In this document: piece by piece, positions 43,938 through 52,570 of the stretch | How the letters are laid out: every line of letters starts with the position of its first letter | Numbering within the stretch: position 1 is the first letter of the stretch | NCBI RefSeq assembly: GCF_004684905.1 | Contig: NZ_SRJC01000001.1 | Coordinates: 930,001 to 994,000, forward strand | Reading direction: 5' to 3' | Length of the DNA: 64,000 nt | Source of the DNA: Halobacillus salinus | GTDB lineage: Bacteria > Bacillota > Bacilli > Bacillales > Halobacillaceae | Program-made: the position numbers and the translations under genes | Notes under the pieces: model-generated | The model's input: only the letters and a program-made list of their open reading frames with translations | Database searches by the model: none | What the model was told of the DNA's origin: nothing

Positions 43938-44060
43938 ATAATGTGTCCTCCCATCAATCAGTAGTCTTTTCCATATTATCACAAACAAATTTCACAGGTT
44001 CAAGCATCAAGTTTTGTTAGTTTTTATCTTGAACAAGATTGAATAAAGGGGGAGGAACAA

Positions 44061-44915
44061 ATGGATTGGAAGAAGAAGATTGTTCAAACCCATAGAGGTG
44101 TATTTGAATTGTTTGAAAAAGGAGAAGGGCCGCCTCTTGTGGTGACTCATTTATACTCTGAATTTAATGAGACAGGAGATTATTTTGCGAACAGTATGGT
44201 GGGCAACTATAAAGTGATTCTTCTGAACCTTAGGCAGTGTGGGGAATCAGAACGAGTACAAGAGCCGTATCAACTAAGTCTGCTTGAAACGATCTTTGAT
44301 GTGGAAGCCGTTCGTGAGGAGCTTGGGTATAAACAGTGGGGCTTCGCCGGCCACTCAACAGGTGCCATGCTTGGCGTCGTTTATGGCGTTCATTTCTCTG
44401 ATAGGATTCGGGAGCTTATTCTTGTTAGTGGGGCAGCGAGGGAGTACATGTCTGATACAGATGCATGTATTTATCATCCGAACCATCCATCTTTCCATAC
44501 GATGCAGGCCTATCTTGAAACACTGAAAAGAAAGGATCTAACACATAAGGAGCGAATGTCCATAAAGCAAGCTCGTACCAAACTCTCTCTATATAGACCA
44601 GAAAGATACGATGAATACTTTGACCAAAAAATTGAAAAACAAGTTTCTGCTGGAAGATTAAGCTATTTTAGTAGGGAATTACATATTTTTGATGTAACAA
44701 GGAAACTGGAGCAGGTAGCGTGTAGGACGTTAGTGATTGGGGGCAGGCATGACGTGCAGTGCCCTCCACTTTTTTCAATAGAAATGGCACAATCGATTCC
44801 CGCAGCAGAGCTTGAGTTGTTTGAAGAAAGCAATCACTACCCGTTTATTGAGGAAAAAGAAAAATTCCAAAAGGTGCTCGCGCGCTGGCGTGGGGTACCG
44901 TTGCACAACCAGTAG
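44061..44915 (+). CDS. Alpha/beta hydrolase, proline iminopeptidase-like
   Basis: 284 residues. Alpha/beta-hydrolase: VVTHLYSEF at the oxyanion site, NLRQCGES, nucleophile Ser99 in GHSTG, Asp in GGRHD and His in ESNHYP. Cap domain about 125-205. Overall pattern fits the prolyl aminopeptidase/hydrolase group. Ribosome site GGGGGAGGA. A small membrane gene follows. Confidence 0.85.
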   Translation: MDWKKKIVQTHRGVFELFEKGEGPPLVVTHLYSEFNETGDYFANSMVGNYKVILLNLRQCGESERVQEPYQLSLLETIFDVEAVREELGYKQWGFAGHSTGAMLGVVYGVHFSDRIRELILVSGAAREYMSDTDACIYHPNHPSFHTMQAYLETLKRKDLTHKERMSIKQARTKLSLYRPERYDEYFDQKIEKQVSAGRLSYFSRELHIFDVTRKLEQVACRTLVIGGRHDVQCPPLFSIEMAQSIPAAELELFEESNHYPFIEEKEKFQKVLARWRGVPLHNQ

Positions 44916-44971
44916 AAGTGAGATAAGCTTTCGAGGGATGAAGAGTTTATTAGAAAGGATCCGAACTACCT

Positions 44972-45223
44972 ATGAAATTCAGTGTGCTAGTTATTATTAC
45001 ACTTATCATCATCTCGGCTTCTGCTTATCTAACGATTAGGAAAAGGGTAGCATCAGACCGTAACTATAGTAAAAAGAGCTGGGTTACGCCTGTTTGCCTT
45101 CACCTTGCTCCGGTAGTAGCTTTGATCAGTTATGCGTATGAAGGCATTGGAGGGCTTGGGTTCCTTATACTAGGGATACTGTTTATCGTCTCCGCTTACT
45201 ATACGAAAGAACTGCCAAAATAA
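44972..45223 (+). CDS. Small membrane protein, unknown
   Basis: 83 residues with three hydrophobic segments (about 4-21, 39-55, 60-76) and a basic loop RKRVASDRNYSKK. Unrecognised. It follows the hydrolase by 56 bp; ribosome site AAAGGATCC is weak-to-fair. Confidence 0.55.
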   Translation: MKFSVLVIITLIIISASAYLTIRKRVASDRNYSKKSWVTPVCLHLAPVVALISYAYEGIGGLGFLILGILFIVSAYYTKELPK

Positions 45224-45226
45224 AAC

Positions 45227-45256
45227 CTCCCCCTTTCTTGTGAAAGAAAGGGGGAG
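45227..45256 (-). terminator. Terminator of the rodA/ftsW-like gene
   Basis: Thirteen-base perfect stem CTCCCCCTTTCTT / AAGAAAGGGGGAG; on the minus strand it is followed by GTTTTATTTT. Confidence 0.8.
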
Positions 45257-45261
45257 AATGA

Positions 45262-46410
45262 TCAGTCACCAAACATATACGTCTTTTGGTGGTATGACAC
45301 AGAGAAGGCAAACCCTATCGCCATAAGTGCGCCGAGTAGTGCACTACCTCCATAACTGATGAAGGGTAATGGGATTCCTGTAATCGGAAGAAGTTGGATT
45401 GACATACCTATGTTCTGGAAGACATGGAATGCGACCATGCTAATAATCCCGACCATTGCGTACGAACTGTAATCATGGTTTGCATTAAACGCAATTGCAG
45501 TAAATCTATATATTAAGAAGAAAAACAGAACGAGCACCACACAAGAGCCCATGAATCCGTATTCCTCTGCAATAATACTGAAGATGAAGTCCGTCTGGCT
45601 TTCTGGTAAGTATACTTCCCGATCGCCAAACCCTTTTCCATACAGCTGGCCAGAACCAATGGCACGCATTGCTTTGACAAGCTGATAACCGGATGAGTCT
45701 TCAAATTTAGTTGGCTGAAGCCACGAATAGATTCGAGCAAGTTGATATTGTTGTACGCCTAAGTATTTGTCGAGCAACTGGGGTGTTTTGATCGCCATCA
45801 AGATCAACGACGTACCCAAGGAAGCGACGGTTAGAAAGATTGGAATAATGATCTTCCACGAAATCCCTGAAACTAGAATCATACCGCTTAGAATCGCGAT
45901 GAAAACGAGACTCGTTCCAAGGTCAGGCTGCTGCATGATCAACAGCAGTGGTAAAGCTGTCGTGCCGACCAATTTAGCAAGCAACATGAAGTCTTTTTTG
46001 AGCGTCTTTTTGTTTCTTTCGTGATGCTTTGCGATGACCCTTGCAAGCACCAGAACAGTGAAAACTTTCATGAATTCAGATGGTTGTAAAGAAGCACCAG
46101 GGAGTTGGAACCAACTTTTCTGTCCCTTGATCACAGGTGCAATGGAGTCTGGAGCCAGAACAAGAGCGAAAAGCATCAAATTCCCGAATGCGTATAAGTA
46201 CCAACTGATTTTTTTGTAATCGTCTGGGTCAACTAATAGCATCATACCAATCATAATGGCGCCGATACTGTAAAAGACCAGCTGCTTAATAGCGAAGTTT
46301 GAATCGTATTGAGGACTCTGTTGTGCACTATATAAAGCAATTACACTGACTGTAATAAAGCAGCACATGATAAACAGAAGCTGCCAGTCAAATTTTTCTT
46401 CAAATTTCAT
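45262..46410 (-). CDS. SEDS-family peptidoglycan glycosyltransferase (RodA/FtsW type)
   Basis: 382 residues, about ten membrane segments. SEDS marks: QKSWFQLPGASLQPSEFMK, MQQPDLGT, LPESQTDFIFSIIAEEYGF in the large outer loop and GIPLPFISYGGSA near the end. Polymerises lipid II with a class B PBP partner. Standing alone, away from the dcw and mre clusters, it could be RodA or a paralogue. The start is uncertain: ATG 46410 or TTG 46413; AGAGG lies 12-15 bases off. An open frame to 46593 adds an implausible extension. Confidence 0.88.
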   Translation of the reverse strand: MKFEEKFDWQLLFIMCCFITVSVIALYSAQQSPQYDSNFAIKQLVFYSIGAIMIGMMLLVDPDDYKKISWYLYAFGNLMLFALVLAPDSIAPVIKGQKSWFQLPGASLQPSEFMKVFTVLVLARVIAKHHERNKKTLKKDFMLLAKLVGTTALPLLLIMQQPDLGTSLVFIAILSGMILVSGISWKIIIPIFLTVASLGTSLILMAIKTPQLLDKYLGVQQYQLARIYSWLQPTKFEDSSGYQLVKAMRAIGSGQLYGKGFGDREVYLPESQTDFIFSIIAEEYGFMGSCVVLVLFFFLIYRFTAIAFNANHDYSSYAMVGIISMVAFHVFQNIGMSIQLLPITGIPLPFISYGGSALLGALMAIGFAFSVSYHQKTYMFGD

Positions 46411-46573
46411 CAAGTCTAAACCGTTCCTCTCTTGCTGCAATTTACCCTTATTAGCATACCAACAAATCGATAAAAAGAAAATATTTGAGTCCGAATTTGC
46501 CATAAGGTGAAACGTATTCTTGGTGACGGACGTATGGATGGATATACTGACGATTACGACAAGGAGGACTATC

Positions 46574-46681
46574 ATGGAAGCAATTCTGACCATTCTAGGA
46601 ATAATAGTCTCTATTTTCGTACTTTACGCATTAGGGAAAGCTGATTTGGATTTTGACGGTAGAGAAGAGGAAAGAAGCTAA
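46574..46681 (+). CDS. Single-pass membrane miniprotein 1
   Basis: 35 residues, ATG 6 bases after a perfect AAGGAGG. A hydrophobic stretch (AILTILGIIVSIFVLYAL) is followed by an acidic tail DLDFDGREEERS. Unrecognised. It shares one base with the next ATG (TAATG), so the pair is likely translationally coupled. Confidence 0.6.
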   Translation: MEAILTILGIIVSIFVLYALGKADLDFDGREEERS

Positions 46682-46773
46682 TGGGGATTGTCATAACAGT
46701 TGGTCTCGTCTTGATGGTGACAGGGTTCGTCAGAGCATTTCATATAGGGGCATCGATTGATGGTAATAAGTAA
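46681..46773 (+). CDS. Single-pass membrane miniprotein 2
   Basis: 30 residues starting on the last base of miniprotein 1. One hydrophobic segment (IVITVGLVLMVTGFVRAF) and a short polar tail. It lacks a strong ribosome site of its own (GAGG 10 bases before), consistent with coupling. No family recognised; reality rests on the overlap and hydrophobicity. Confidence 0.45.
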   Translation: MGIVITVGLVLMVTGFVRAFHIGASIDGNK

Positions 46774-46847
46774 TGTGCGAGACAGGTAAATGGCTGTCTC
46801 ATTTTTATTAGGGCAGTCTCTTTAGAGAAGGTAAGGAGGAAGGGGAA

Positions 46848-47660
46848 ATGAAAAGCGAACGGTACAAGATAAACAATCAACAGACTTATATTCACTACCT
46901 AAAGAAAGACCATCGACCACCAAGACCAACCATCTTATTCCTGCATGGCCTTGGTAGTACTGGCAAGACCTTTTATCCATTGATGAGAAGCCTTAGTGAC
47001 CGCTACCACGTAATAGCTGTGGATCTTCCTGGACATGGGGATTCAGAAGCGTTTGGGAGGGTGACGAAAGAGGGACTTTCTACATGGCTCTTAACTATCA
47101 TGGATAGCTTACAGTTGGATCATGCTCATCTTGCAGGACATTCGATCGGAGGGGATCTTGCGCTTCAGTTCGCTGTACGTTATCCAGACAGGGTAAGCAG
47201 CCTCATTTTACTAGACGGTGGGTATTTGAGAGCGGAACCTCTAGGTACAACCGTTGAAGAGGAAATAATGCGAGCTAGAGCTCACTGTGAAACGTTTGTT
47301 TTCCCGACGTGGGCATCCTTTATGAGTGAACCTGGATCGGACTTGATGAAAGAAAATATGCACGAAAAGAACGGGAAAATCAGGTTGAAAGTAGATATAG
47401 ATACTGCGGCAGATTTGACACGAGAAATGGCTGAAGAGCCATCAAGTGCAACCATTGAAAATTGGACGGTGCCTACGCTGTTGATGAGAAGTACAAAACC
47501 CGAAGAACTTCATTCTATCAGGGAGAGGGAAACAGAACGGATTACTTTACGTGCACCTGTACAAGTGATCGACATTTGCGATTCGACGCATGAATTATAC
47601 ATAGATAATCCTGCTAGGGTGAAAGACGAGGTGAAATATTGGGTAGAGTCGATAATCTAA
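46848..47660 (+). CDS. Alpha/beta hydrolase
   Basis: 270 residues. Oxyanion HGLGST (33-38), DLPGHGDS, nucleophile Ser99 in GHSIGG and a C-terminal His in STHELY. MhpC/BioH-like esterase group; substrate unknown. AAGGAGGAAGG ribosome site. A structured noncoding segment follows. Confidence 0.85.
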   Translation: MKSERYKINNQQTYIHYLKKDHRPPRPTILFLHGLGSTGKTFYPLMRSLSDRYHVIAVDLPGHGDSEAFGRVTKEGLSTWLLTIMDSLQLDHAHLAGHSIGGDLALQFAVRYPDRVSSLILLDGGYLRAEPLGTTVEEEIMRARAHCETFVFPTWASFMSEPGSDLMKENMHEKNGKIRLKVDIDTAADLTREMAEEPSSATIENWTVPTLLMRSTKPEELHSIRERETERITLRAPVQVIDICDSTHELYIDNPARVKDEVKYWVESII

Positions 47661-47736
47661 CTTCATTTAAACAACGAAGGATGCTGTAACAATGGTCGGC
47701 GGTTAAGAATGGAAGGAGTGAAGGAGGGTTTCTGTT

Positions 47737-47817
47737 GTGGAAGCATACAAAAGGCCGGCAGTCTTCCCAACACTAAAGGAGTGTACTGGGAGTAACCGTG
47801 ACATGCCGGCTTCGTGA
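47737..47817 (+). other. Structured segment with a possible 26-codon ORF
   Basis: GCCGGCA (47754-47760) pairs with TGCCGGC (47804-47810), and inside it CCCA/TGGG and ACACT/AGTGT form an inner hairpin with loop AAAGG. The same bases hold a GTG-started ORF (47737-47817) preceded by GGAGGG at 8 bases. No T-run follows, so it is not an ordinary terminator. It could be a small RNA, an attenuator, or the tail of the hydrolase mRNA. Confidence 0.35.
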
Positions 47818-47845
47818 GTTATTGGAATTCATTTGTGAAACAGGC

Positions 47846-48064
47846 TCACCGTCTTTTTTTTGCTTGGACCGTGTGGTAAGTCATCATATAGAGGTGGAAA
47901 CCACAAAGTAGAATTAACGTGAGGTTCTCCACAGCTCCATTGATCAACAGGGCAACAATTAAGCCAGCTAGCATAAAAAGTCCGATTACACCATAAATGT
48001 AGGCATAACCCACGTGATCTCTAGGAGAAAAAAACTTTTTTCTGGCTAATCTCATTTGTGGCAT
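47846..48064 (-). CDS. Small two-segment membrane protein, unknown
   Basis: 72 residues. Basic N-terminus MRLARKKFFSPRD, hydrophobic segments at about 20-41 and 46-63, basic C-terminus QAKKRR. Unrecognised. AAAGGAGCTC ribosome site. Isolated on the minus strand. Confidence 0.6.
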   Translation of the reverse strand: MPQMRLARKKFFSPRDHVGYAYIYGVIGLFMLAGLIVALLINGAVENLTLILLCGFHLYMMTYHTVQAKKRR

Positions 48065-48176
48065 GAGCTCCTTTGCTTTATTGTCGGAATAGTTTGAATC
48101 TATTTTACCACAAAAGCACTAAATTAGGGTGTCGGAAAACATTGCACGGGCGAAGTAAAATGTGTTAAATCCGTTT

Positions 48177-48329
48177 ATGTCGAAAGTGAGAATCAAAGTG
48201 ATGAGGTCCGTTCTCATTATTGGGATCGGTACACTAACAGTATGCTCATCAACAGGGCATTATGAAACAAAAACGAAAGCTTATAACTTCTCAGTGTTAG
48301 AGGCTGAGCCTGACTTTAAATTCCCTTAA
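48177..48329 (+). CDS. Doubtful 50-residue lipoprotein-like ORF
   Basis: The ORF reads a basic start (MSKVRIKVMRSV), a hydrophobic stretch and LTVC, which resembles a lipobox, then a short polar tail. It overlaps the end of the convergent peptidase gene by 33 bp and has no convincing ribosome site. Could be a decayed gene or chance. Confidence 0.2.
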   Translation: MSKVRIKVMRSVLIIGIGTLTVCSSTGHYETKTKAYNFSVLEAEPDFKFP

Positions 48330-49361
48330 AAGATCTTTTAGAGCGGGTCTATTGTTTCCGTCACGGCCGGTTACACTTGAAGCTGTTAATAAAGAGTTCA
48401 GCACTGCTTCTTCCGTTGCTTCCCCTACTGCCCGAAATGCATCATCTAAATCCTGTTCGGGAATGAGTTGGGAAGAGACGGGTTCGTTCGGTTCATGAGG
48501 AATTTTATTCGCAGTAGAGAAACCGAGAATAATTTCGCCACTTCCATGAGTGACAATCGACCCTGTTCTCGACAACCCCGTTATAGACCGCTTGAGGATA
48601 CGGTTGAGCTGCCGTTCTGAAACAGGCAAGTCTGTGCCGACAATGACCATTACAGATCCTTTATCTTTTTCTTCTGTATTTTGTAGGAGTTTCTCTTTTA
48701 ACTCTTTTCCAAGTGGGCGTCCTTGAATCGTTAAATCTCTCAATATTCCGAAGTTTGTTAAGACCAATACTCCTAAGGTATATGTTCCGTATGAAAGTGT
48801 GATTTTCCTAGAAGAAGTTCCAATTCCACCTTTCAAAGAGTAACAAAGCATGCCGCGTCCAGCCCCGACACTTCCTTCTGCCACTTGTTTCTGAGCATTC
48901 TCTAAAGCTTGGAATACATGTTTCCTTTGTACTGATTGTGCTCGTATGTCGTTGAGCAGCATATCATTACATTCCCCGACGACTGGATTGATTGTGCCGG
49001 TCGTGCGGCCGATCTCTGGTGCTTGATTTAACATATATTCTATACAGCAGTCCGCTGCTGTACCTACACTCAACGTATTCGTCAAAATGATCGGGGTTTC
49101 TAGTAGTCCTAATTCATTTAATTGAATCGTCCCCATCGTTTTTCCAAACCCGTTAACGATGTGACTGGACGCGATCAACTTCTCACGGAAGAGATTACCC
49201 TGATGTGGGATGATTGCAGTGACGCCTGTTTGACAATCGGCGTCATCGAGCGTGGCGTGTCCAACTGTAACCCCTTCTAGATCCGTAATGGAGTTCTCTG
49301 CTCCTGGTGGCATTTCGCCTATTGAAATGTGATAATCTCTTAGTCTTTTAGGGTTATCCAT
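48297..49361 (-). CDS. P1-family (DmpA-like) aminopeptidase
   Basis: 354 residues. DmpA/BapA-type N-terminal nucleophile hydrolase: ITDLEGVTVGHATL at the start, TNTLSVGTAAD, VVGECND, VGAGRGM, and the KGGIGTSSR segment where the family precursor cleaves itself before a Ser that becomes the nucleophile. Members remove N-terminal D- or L-residues or beta-peptides. ATG 49361 is 7 bases after AAAGGGAG; the ATG at 49388 is upstream of that. Confidence 0.9.
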   Translation of the reverse strand: MDNPKRLRDYHISIGEMPPGAENSITDLEGVTVGHATLDDADCQTGVTAIIPHQGNLFREKLIASSHIVNGFGKTMGTIQLNELGLLETPIILTNTLSVGTAADCCIEYMLNQAPEIGRTTGTINPVVGECNDMLLNDIRAQSVQRKHVFQALENAQKQVAEGSVGAGRGMLCYSLKGGIGTSSRKITLSYGTYTLGVLVLTNFGILRDLTIQGRPLGKELKEKLLQNTEEKDKGSVMVIVGTDLPVSERQLNRILKRSITGLSRTGSIVTHGSGEIILGFSTANKIPHEPNEPVSSQLIPEQDLDDAFRAVGEATEEAVLNSLLTASSVTGRDGNNRPALKDLLREFKVRLSL

Positions 49362-49498
49362 TATATATCTCCCTTTTAGTTTCATCATATCACGTACTAG
49401 AGTTAAGCGGAGTAGTAGTATATTTCAAAAAAGATCCCTGGAAATGTTTTATCAGTATAACTTCGGGGTAAAGATAGTTACATTAGGGGGGCTAAGTT

Positions 49499-49654
49499 AT
49501 GATAGCAGAGCTAAGACTAGAAGAAGAAATTGAAGATTTGAGGAGCGAGATGTATCATGCCTTGGAACAAGAAGATCGATATGAAAAAATTCTAAGGATA
49601 TCTCAAAAGTTAGACAGAGCTCTGAATGAACTGGAAAAAATCGAGAAATGTTAA
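49499..49654 (+). CDS. Spo0E-like aspartyl-phosphate phosphatase
   Basis: 51 residues, ATG 7 bases after AGGGGGG. Two helices with the family signature SQKLD (residues 36-40, canonical SQELD), preceded by LEEEIEDLRSEMYHAL. Spo0E-type phosphatases remove phosphate from Spo0A and so hold back sporulation. It is too short for routine ORF calling. Monocistronic or paired with the 74-residue gene 39 bp downstream. Confidence 0.85.
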   Translation: MIAELRLEEEIEDLRSEMYHALEQEDRYEKILRISQKLDRALNELEKIEKC

Positions 49655-49693
49655 CATAATGAGCTTATCGTTTGATTCAAGGAGAGTAGTCGC

Positions 49694-49918
49694 TTGGATG
49701 TAGTAGCTCTTTTAAAAGAAGAAGGGTATTCGAAAATTGCATTTTTGTATGAAGGTCAAACGTTCAGCCTTTCACTTCATAATAATAAGGATTTGTTTTT
49801 CTATGTTAAGATATTGAGCTTAGAATCGTACAAACTACAATATTTCCCCTATGAAGCAAAGCCTTATTTGATGTTTAGTCAACCATCGAGGAAGATAAAG
49901 GTCCATCTATATAAATAA
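49694..49918 (+). CDS. Small protein, unknown
   Basis: 74 residues, TTG start 10 bases after AAGGAG. Mixed alpha/beta pattern, aromatic-rich C-terminal half (YKLQYFPYEAKPYLMF). No family recognised. Followed by a terminator, so probably expressed with the Spo0E-like gene. Confidence 0.5.
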   Translation: MDVVALLKEEGYSKIAFLYEGQTFSLSLHNNKDLFFYVKILSLESYKLQYFPYEAKPYLMFSQPSRKIKVHLYK

Positions 49919-49919
49919 T

Positions 49920-49947
49920 ACAGACCGCAAGCTCGGTCTGTTTTTTT
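49920..49947 (+). terminator. Terminator after the Spo0E-like/74-residue pair
   Basis: ACAGACCG ... CGGTCTGT with a 6-base loop followed by TTTTTT. Confidence 0.9.
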
Positions 49948-50072
49948 ATATTGGGGATAAAAACCTCCATGAGTTCAAGGTATAAATACATCTCTTCTCT
50001 CATAAACTGCCACATTACATAGTGGAGCGAAATGTCCATATGTGTATTTTATTTGTTAAAGGGGAAGCTAGG

Positions 50073-50135
50073 ATGTTATATGACGGGAAGCTTTATGAAC
50101 ATTTAATAGAAAGGGGATTGCGAATTTGTATTTGA
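50073..50135 (+). CDS. Possible 20-codon upstream ORF
   Basis: MLYDGKLYEHLIERGLRICI, preceded by AAAGGGGAAGCTAGG. It ends 10 bases inside the TTG-started gene that follows, so it could couple or attenuate its translation. Evidence is only the ribosome site and overlap. Confidence 0.25.
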   Translation: MLYDGKLYEHLIERGLRICI

Positions 50136-50425
50136 ATGAATTAAGTAATTTAAAGTTATTCAGTCAACTCTCCTTAAAACAGGTGGAGGATCGTTTGCTT
50201 CTCACAGCAGACTTTCCAAAGGAATTCCTCACCGAAAACAAAATGAAAGAACCATTTCTCTATGTCACTTTGTACACACGAGGGGGAGAAAGGATAAAAA
50301 TAATTGATGAGGCTACTACTAAGATTTTCTACCCTGCCAAGCATGAGATGTCTCCGGAAATACGTAAATACATCGTAGATTTTGCGAAATCCCAAGCGAA
50401 ACAATTCCGGGTCCAGTCCAAATAG
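50126..50425 (+). CDS. Small protein, unknown
   Basis: 99 residues, TTG start after AAAGGGGA. Alpha/beta pattern with a Lys-rich C-terminus (FAKSQAKQFRVQSK). Unrecognised. Terminated by a strong hairpin. Similar in size and style to the 74-residue gene at 49694, but I see no clear homology. Confidence 0.5.
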   Translation: MYLNELSNLKLFSQLSLKQVEDRLLLTADFPKEFLTENKMKEPFLYVTLYTRGGERIKIIDEATTKIFYPAKHEMSPEIRKYIVDFAKSQAKQFRVQSK

Positions 50426-50474
50426 ACATAGGGAGTGCATTTCATTGCTCATGGACAAGGTCAATATGAATTTT

Positions 50475-50514
50475 CAGAACCCACCTTCTTCGTATTAGAA
50501 GGTGGGTTCTGTTT
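50475..50514 (+). terminator. Terminator after the 99-residue gene
   Basis: Fifteen-base perfect stem CAGAACCCACCTTCT / AGAAGGTGGGTTCTG, short TTT after. Confidence 0.75.
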
Positions 50515-50670
50515 GCGATGGGTTGAGACTTTTCGGAAAATTTGCCATACTGTAGTGGATAAATAAGGTTATGGCAGAATGGAGACTACATAGAGCCAAG
50601 CGTTATGTTTATAGATGCTCTCTCAGCCATATATGAAGATATATATATCGAAGGGGAGAGGAGAGAGGGT

Positions 50671-51117
50671 GTGGAAGATTCAAGCAGAACGACAATGGAT
50701 AAAGTGAGAATGTTCCTAGTATGGATATTAGCCTTGCTAATCTGTTTTGCATGCAGTTATTGGTTATCTTATGAGGCGGAGTTTCATCCGAATGGATACG
50801 AAATAGTAGCAAAGCATCCTGGTTCTATTTCTCTCCAAACGATGGACATATTTGGGTTGAAGGACCAAAAAGTGAAGGTCCAATTTACTGAGGAGGAAGC
50901 TTGGAGAATTAGTAAGTTGGAGAGTGATGTGGACAGCTTGGATTCTTCTTACTTGTTGTTTTTCACATCCGTAGGGGCGTTCCTTTTTTCTTTCTTTACT
51001 GACCGGCTGAAGGATGAGCCTTTAAAAAAAGGAGAAGTATGGGGCATCCTTTTTACTGTCGGTCTGTCTTGGTTAACCTTGCAGTCGGAATTATCCCGAA
51101 TCAGCGAATTCTTATGA
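50671..51117 (+). CDS. Membrane protein, unknown
   Basis: 148 residues from GTG 50671 behind an AGGGGAGAGGAG-type site; a longer frame to 50605 lacks one. Membrane segments at about 13-33, 91-108 and 118-136, with an outer domain (35-90) including KVKVQFTEEEAWRISKLE. No family recognised. Confidence 0.55.
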   Translation: MEDSSRTTMDKVRMFLVWILALLICFACSYWLSYEAEFHPNGYEIVAKHPGSISLQTMDIFGLKDQKVKVQFTEEEAWRISKLESDVDSLDSSYLLFFTSVGAFLFSFFTDRLKDEPLKKGEVWGILFTVGLSWLTLQSELSRISEFL

Positions 51118-51135
51118 CATAGGAGCAATGAATTG

Positions 51136-51609
51136 ATGAAGTTATCGAAACGAAATATGACCAAGGAAGATGCTTTACATATACTGGACTGGAAATACGA
51201 AGCACCATACGAAATATATAATCAGGAGCGAGCAGAAGAAAATTTGGCTGAGTTTTTGAATGGGACGTATTTCTCCCTGGTCGATGATCAGAACCGGCTG
51301 TTTGGTTATTATTGCAGCGGGGTGTCTGCTCAAGTACCCGCCGGGAATAAATACGGTGTGTATGAGGGAGATGCGATTGATATGGGGCTTGGTATGAACC
51401 CCGTTTATACAGGTAACGGACATGGGTTAGACTTTGTTGTGGCCATCCTTGACGAATTAGAACTGAAATATGGAGACTACATGATCAGACTGTCCGTCGC
51501 TACGTTCAATACGAGAGCGATACATCTCTATGAGAAGGTTGGGTTCTCAAAGGAAGCTGAGTTTACCAACGGGATAACACAATTTATTACAATGACACGG
51601 CATCAGTAG
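51136..51609 (+). CDS. GNAT-family N-acetyltransferase
   Basis: 157 residues. LSKRNMTKEDALHILDWKYEAPYEIY start, GMNPVYTGNGHGLDFVVAILDEL as acetyl-CoA loop and LSVATFNTRAIHLYEKVGF end: a RimI/YjcK-like acetyltransferase. ATG 51136 or TTG 51133, both downstream of AGGAG. Substrate unknown. Confidence 0.85.
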   Translation: MKLSKRNMTKEDALHILDWKYEAPYEIYNQERAEENLAEFLNGTYFSLVDDQNRLFGYYCSGVSAQVPAGNKYGVYEGDAIDMGLGMNPVYTGNGHGLDFVVAILDELELKYGDYMIRLSVATFNTRAIHLYEKVGFSKEAEFTNGITQFITMTRHQ

Positions 51610-51636
51610 AAATAATAATAGTCAGGAGAGAGATAG

Positions 51637-52416
51637 ATGGTTCAGAACAACCGAGTCGCAATTGTGACAGGAGCAAGCCGTTCAAAAGGAATCGGAACAG
51701 CCATTTGTCATGCGTTAGCTGCGGATGGGATAGATGTATTCTTTACACACTTCAGAAGTTATGATTCTTCTGTGGAAGGTAATGGAGAAGAACCTGAATG
51801 GCCAGAACTGCTGGCAAAGCAGTTGAGAGCATACGGGGTTAGGGCAGAACAAATGAGTTTAGACTTATCATTTGAAGACGCCTCGGTCGACTTGCTAGAT
51901 GAGGTTGAAAAGCGTTTGGGCACGGCTTCTATATTAGTACATAATGCAACCTATCAATCTGAGACGAATTTTCGAACTTTAGATGGTTCGGTACTTGACC
52001 ATTATTACCAAGTTAATAATCGAGGACCTATCTTGTTAAGTACTGCATTCGCGAAGCGGTTTGAAAAAGCGTTTCCTTCAGGTGGAGACGGGCGGATCCT
52101 ATTCCTCGTATCAGGAGGACCAGACCCCAATAACCTTGCCTATATTGCAACCAAAGGGGCGGTCAAGGCTCTAACGTATCCGTTGGCAGTGGGATTAGCC
52201 TCCCTAGGGATTACAGTCAATTCCGTAGACCCCGGACCTACAGATTCGGGATGGATTAATAATGATTTGAGGGATCAGCTGCTTCCGCTCTTTCCAAAGG
52301 GGAGGATTGGCAAACCTGAAGATGCCGCAAAATTGATTCGCTTCCTTTCAAGTAGCGAAGCGGATTGGATTACAGGACAAACCATCCATTCGGATGGGGG
52401 ATTCTTGGGAAAATAA
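51637..52416 (+). CDS. SDR-family oxidoreductase
   Basis: 259 residues. GASRSKGIG cofactor loop, LDLSFED, VHNAT in place of NNAG, active-site Tyr in YIATKGAVKA, and a C-terminal DWITGQTIHSDGGFLG as in FabG relatives. The Ser of the triad is likely in FLVSGG. Ribosome site CAGGAGAGA. Closed by a terminator. Confidence 0.85.
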   Translation: MVQNNRVAIVTGASRSKGIGTAICHALAADGIDVFFTHFRSYDSSVEGNGEEPEWPELLAKQLRAYGVRAEQMSLDLSFEDASVDLLDEVEKRLGTASILVHNATYQSETNFRTLDGSVLDHYYQVNNRGPILLSTAFAKRFEKAFPSGGDGRILFLVSGGPDPNNLAYIATKGAVKALTYPLAVGLASLGITVNSVDPGPTDSGWINNDLRDQLLPLFPKGRIGKPEDAAKLIRFLSSSEADWITGQTIHSDGGFLGK

Positions 52417-52417
52417 A

Positions 52418-52449
52418 GAGAGGAGGATGCTCTGCTCCTCTCGTTTTTT
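52418..52449 (+). terminator. Terminator after the SDR gene
   Basis: GAGAGGAG / CTCCTCTC stem followed by GTTTTTT. Confidence 0.85.
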
Positions 52450-52570
52450 ACATGAATTTATGTAAAAAATATACATTTAATGATAATTTAGGTTGAAATA
52501 AGGGTAGAAGAGAAGGGTGGTTGCCTGGATATTTCCTGGCAAAAAAAGTAGCCGACTTAGGGGGGATTTT

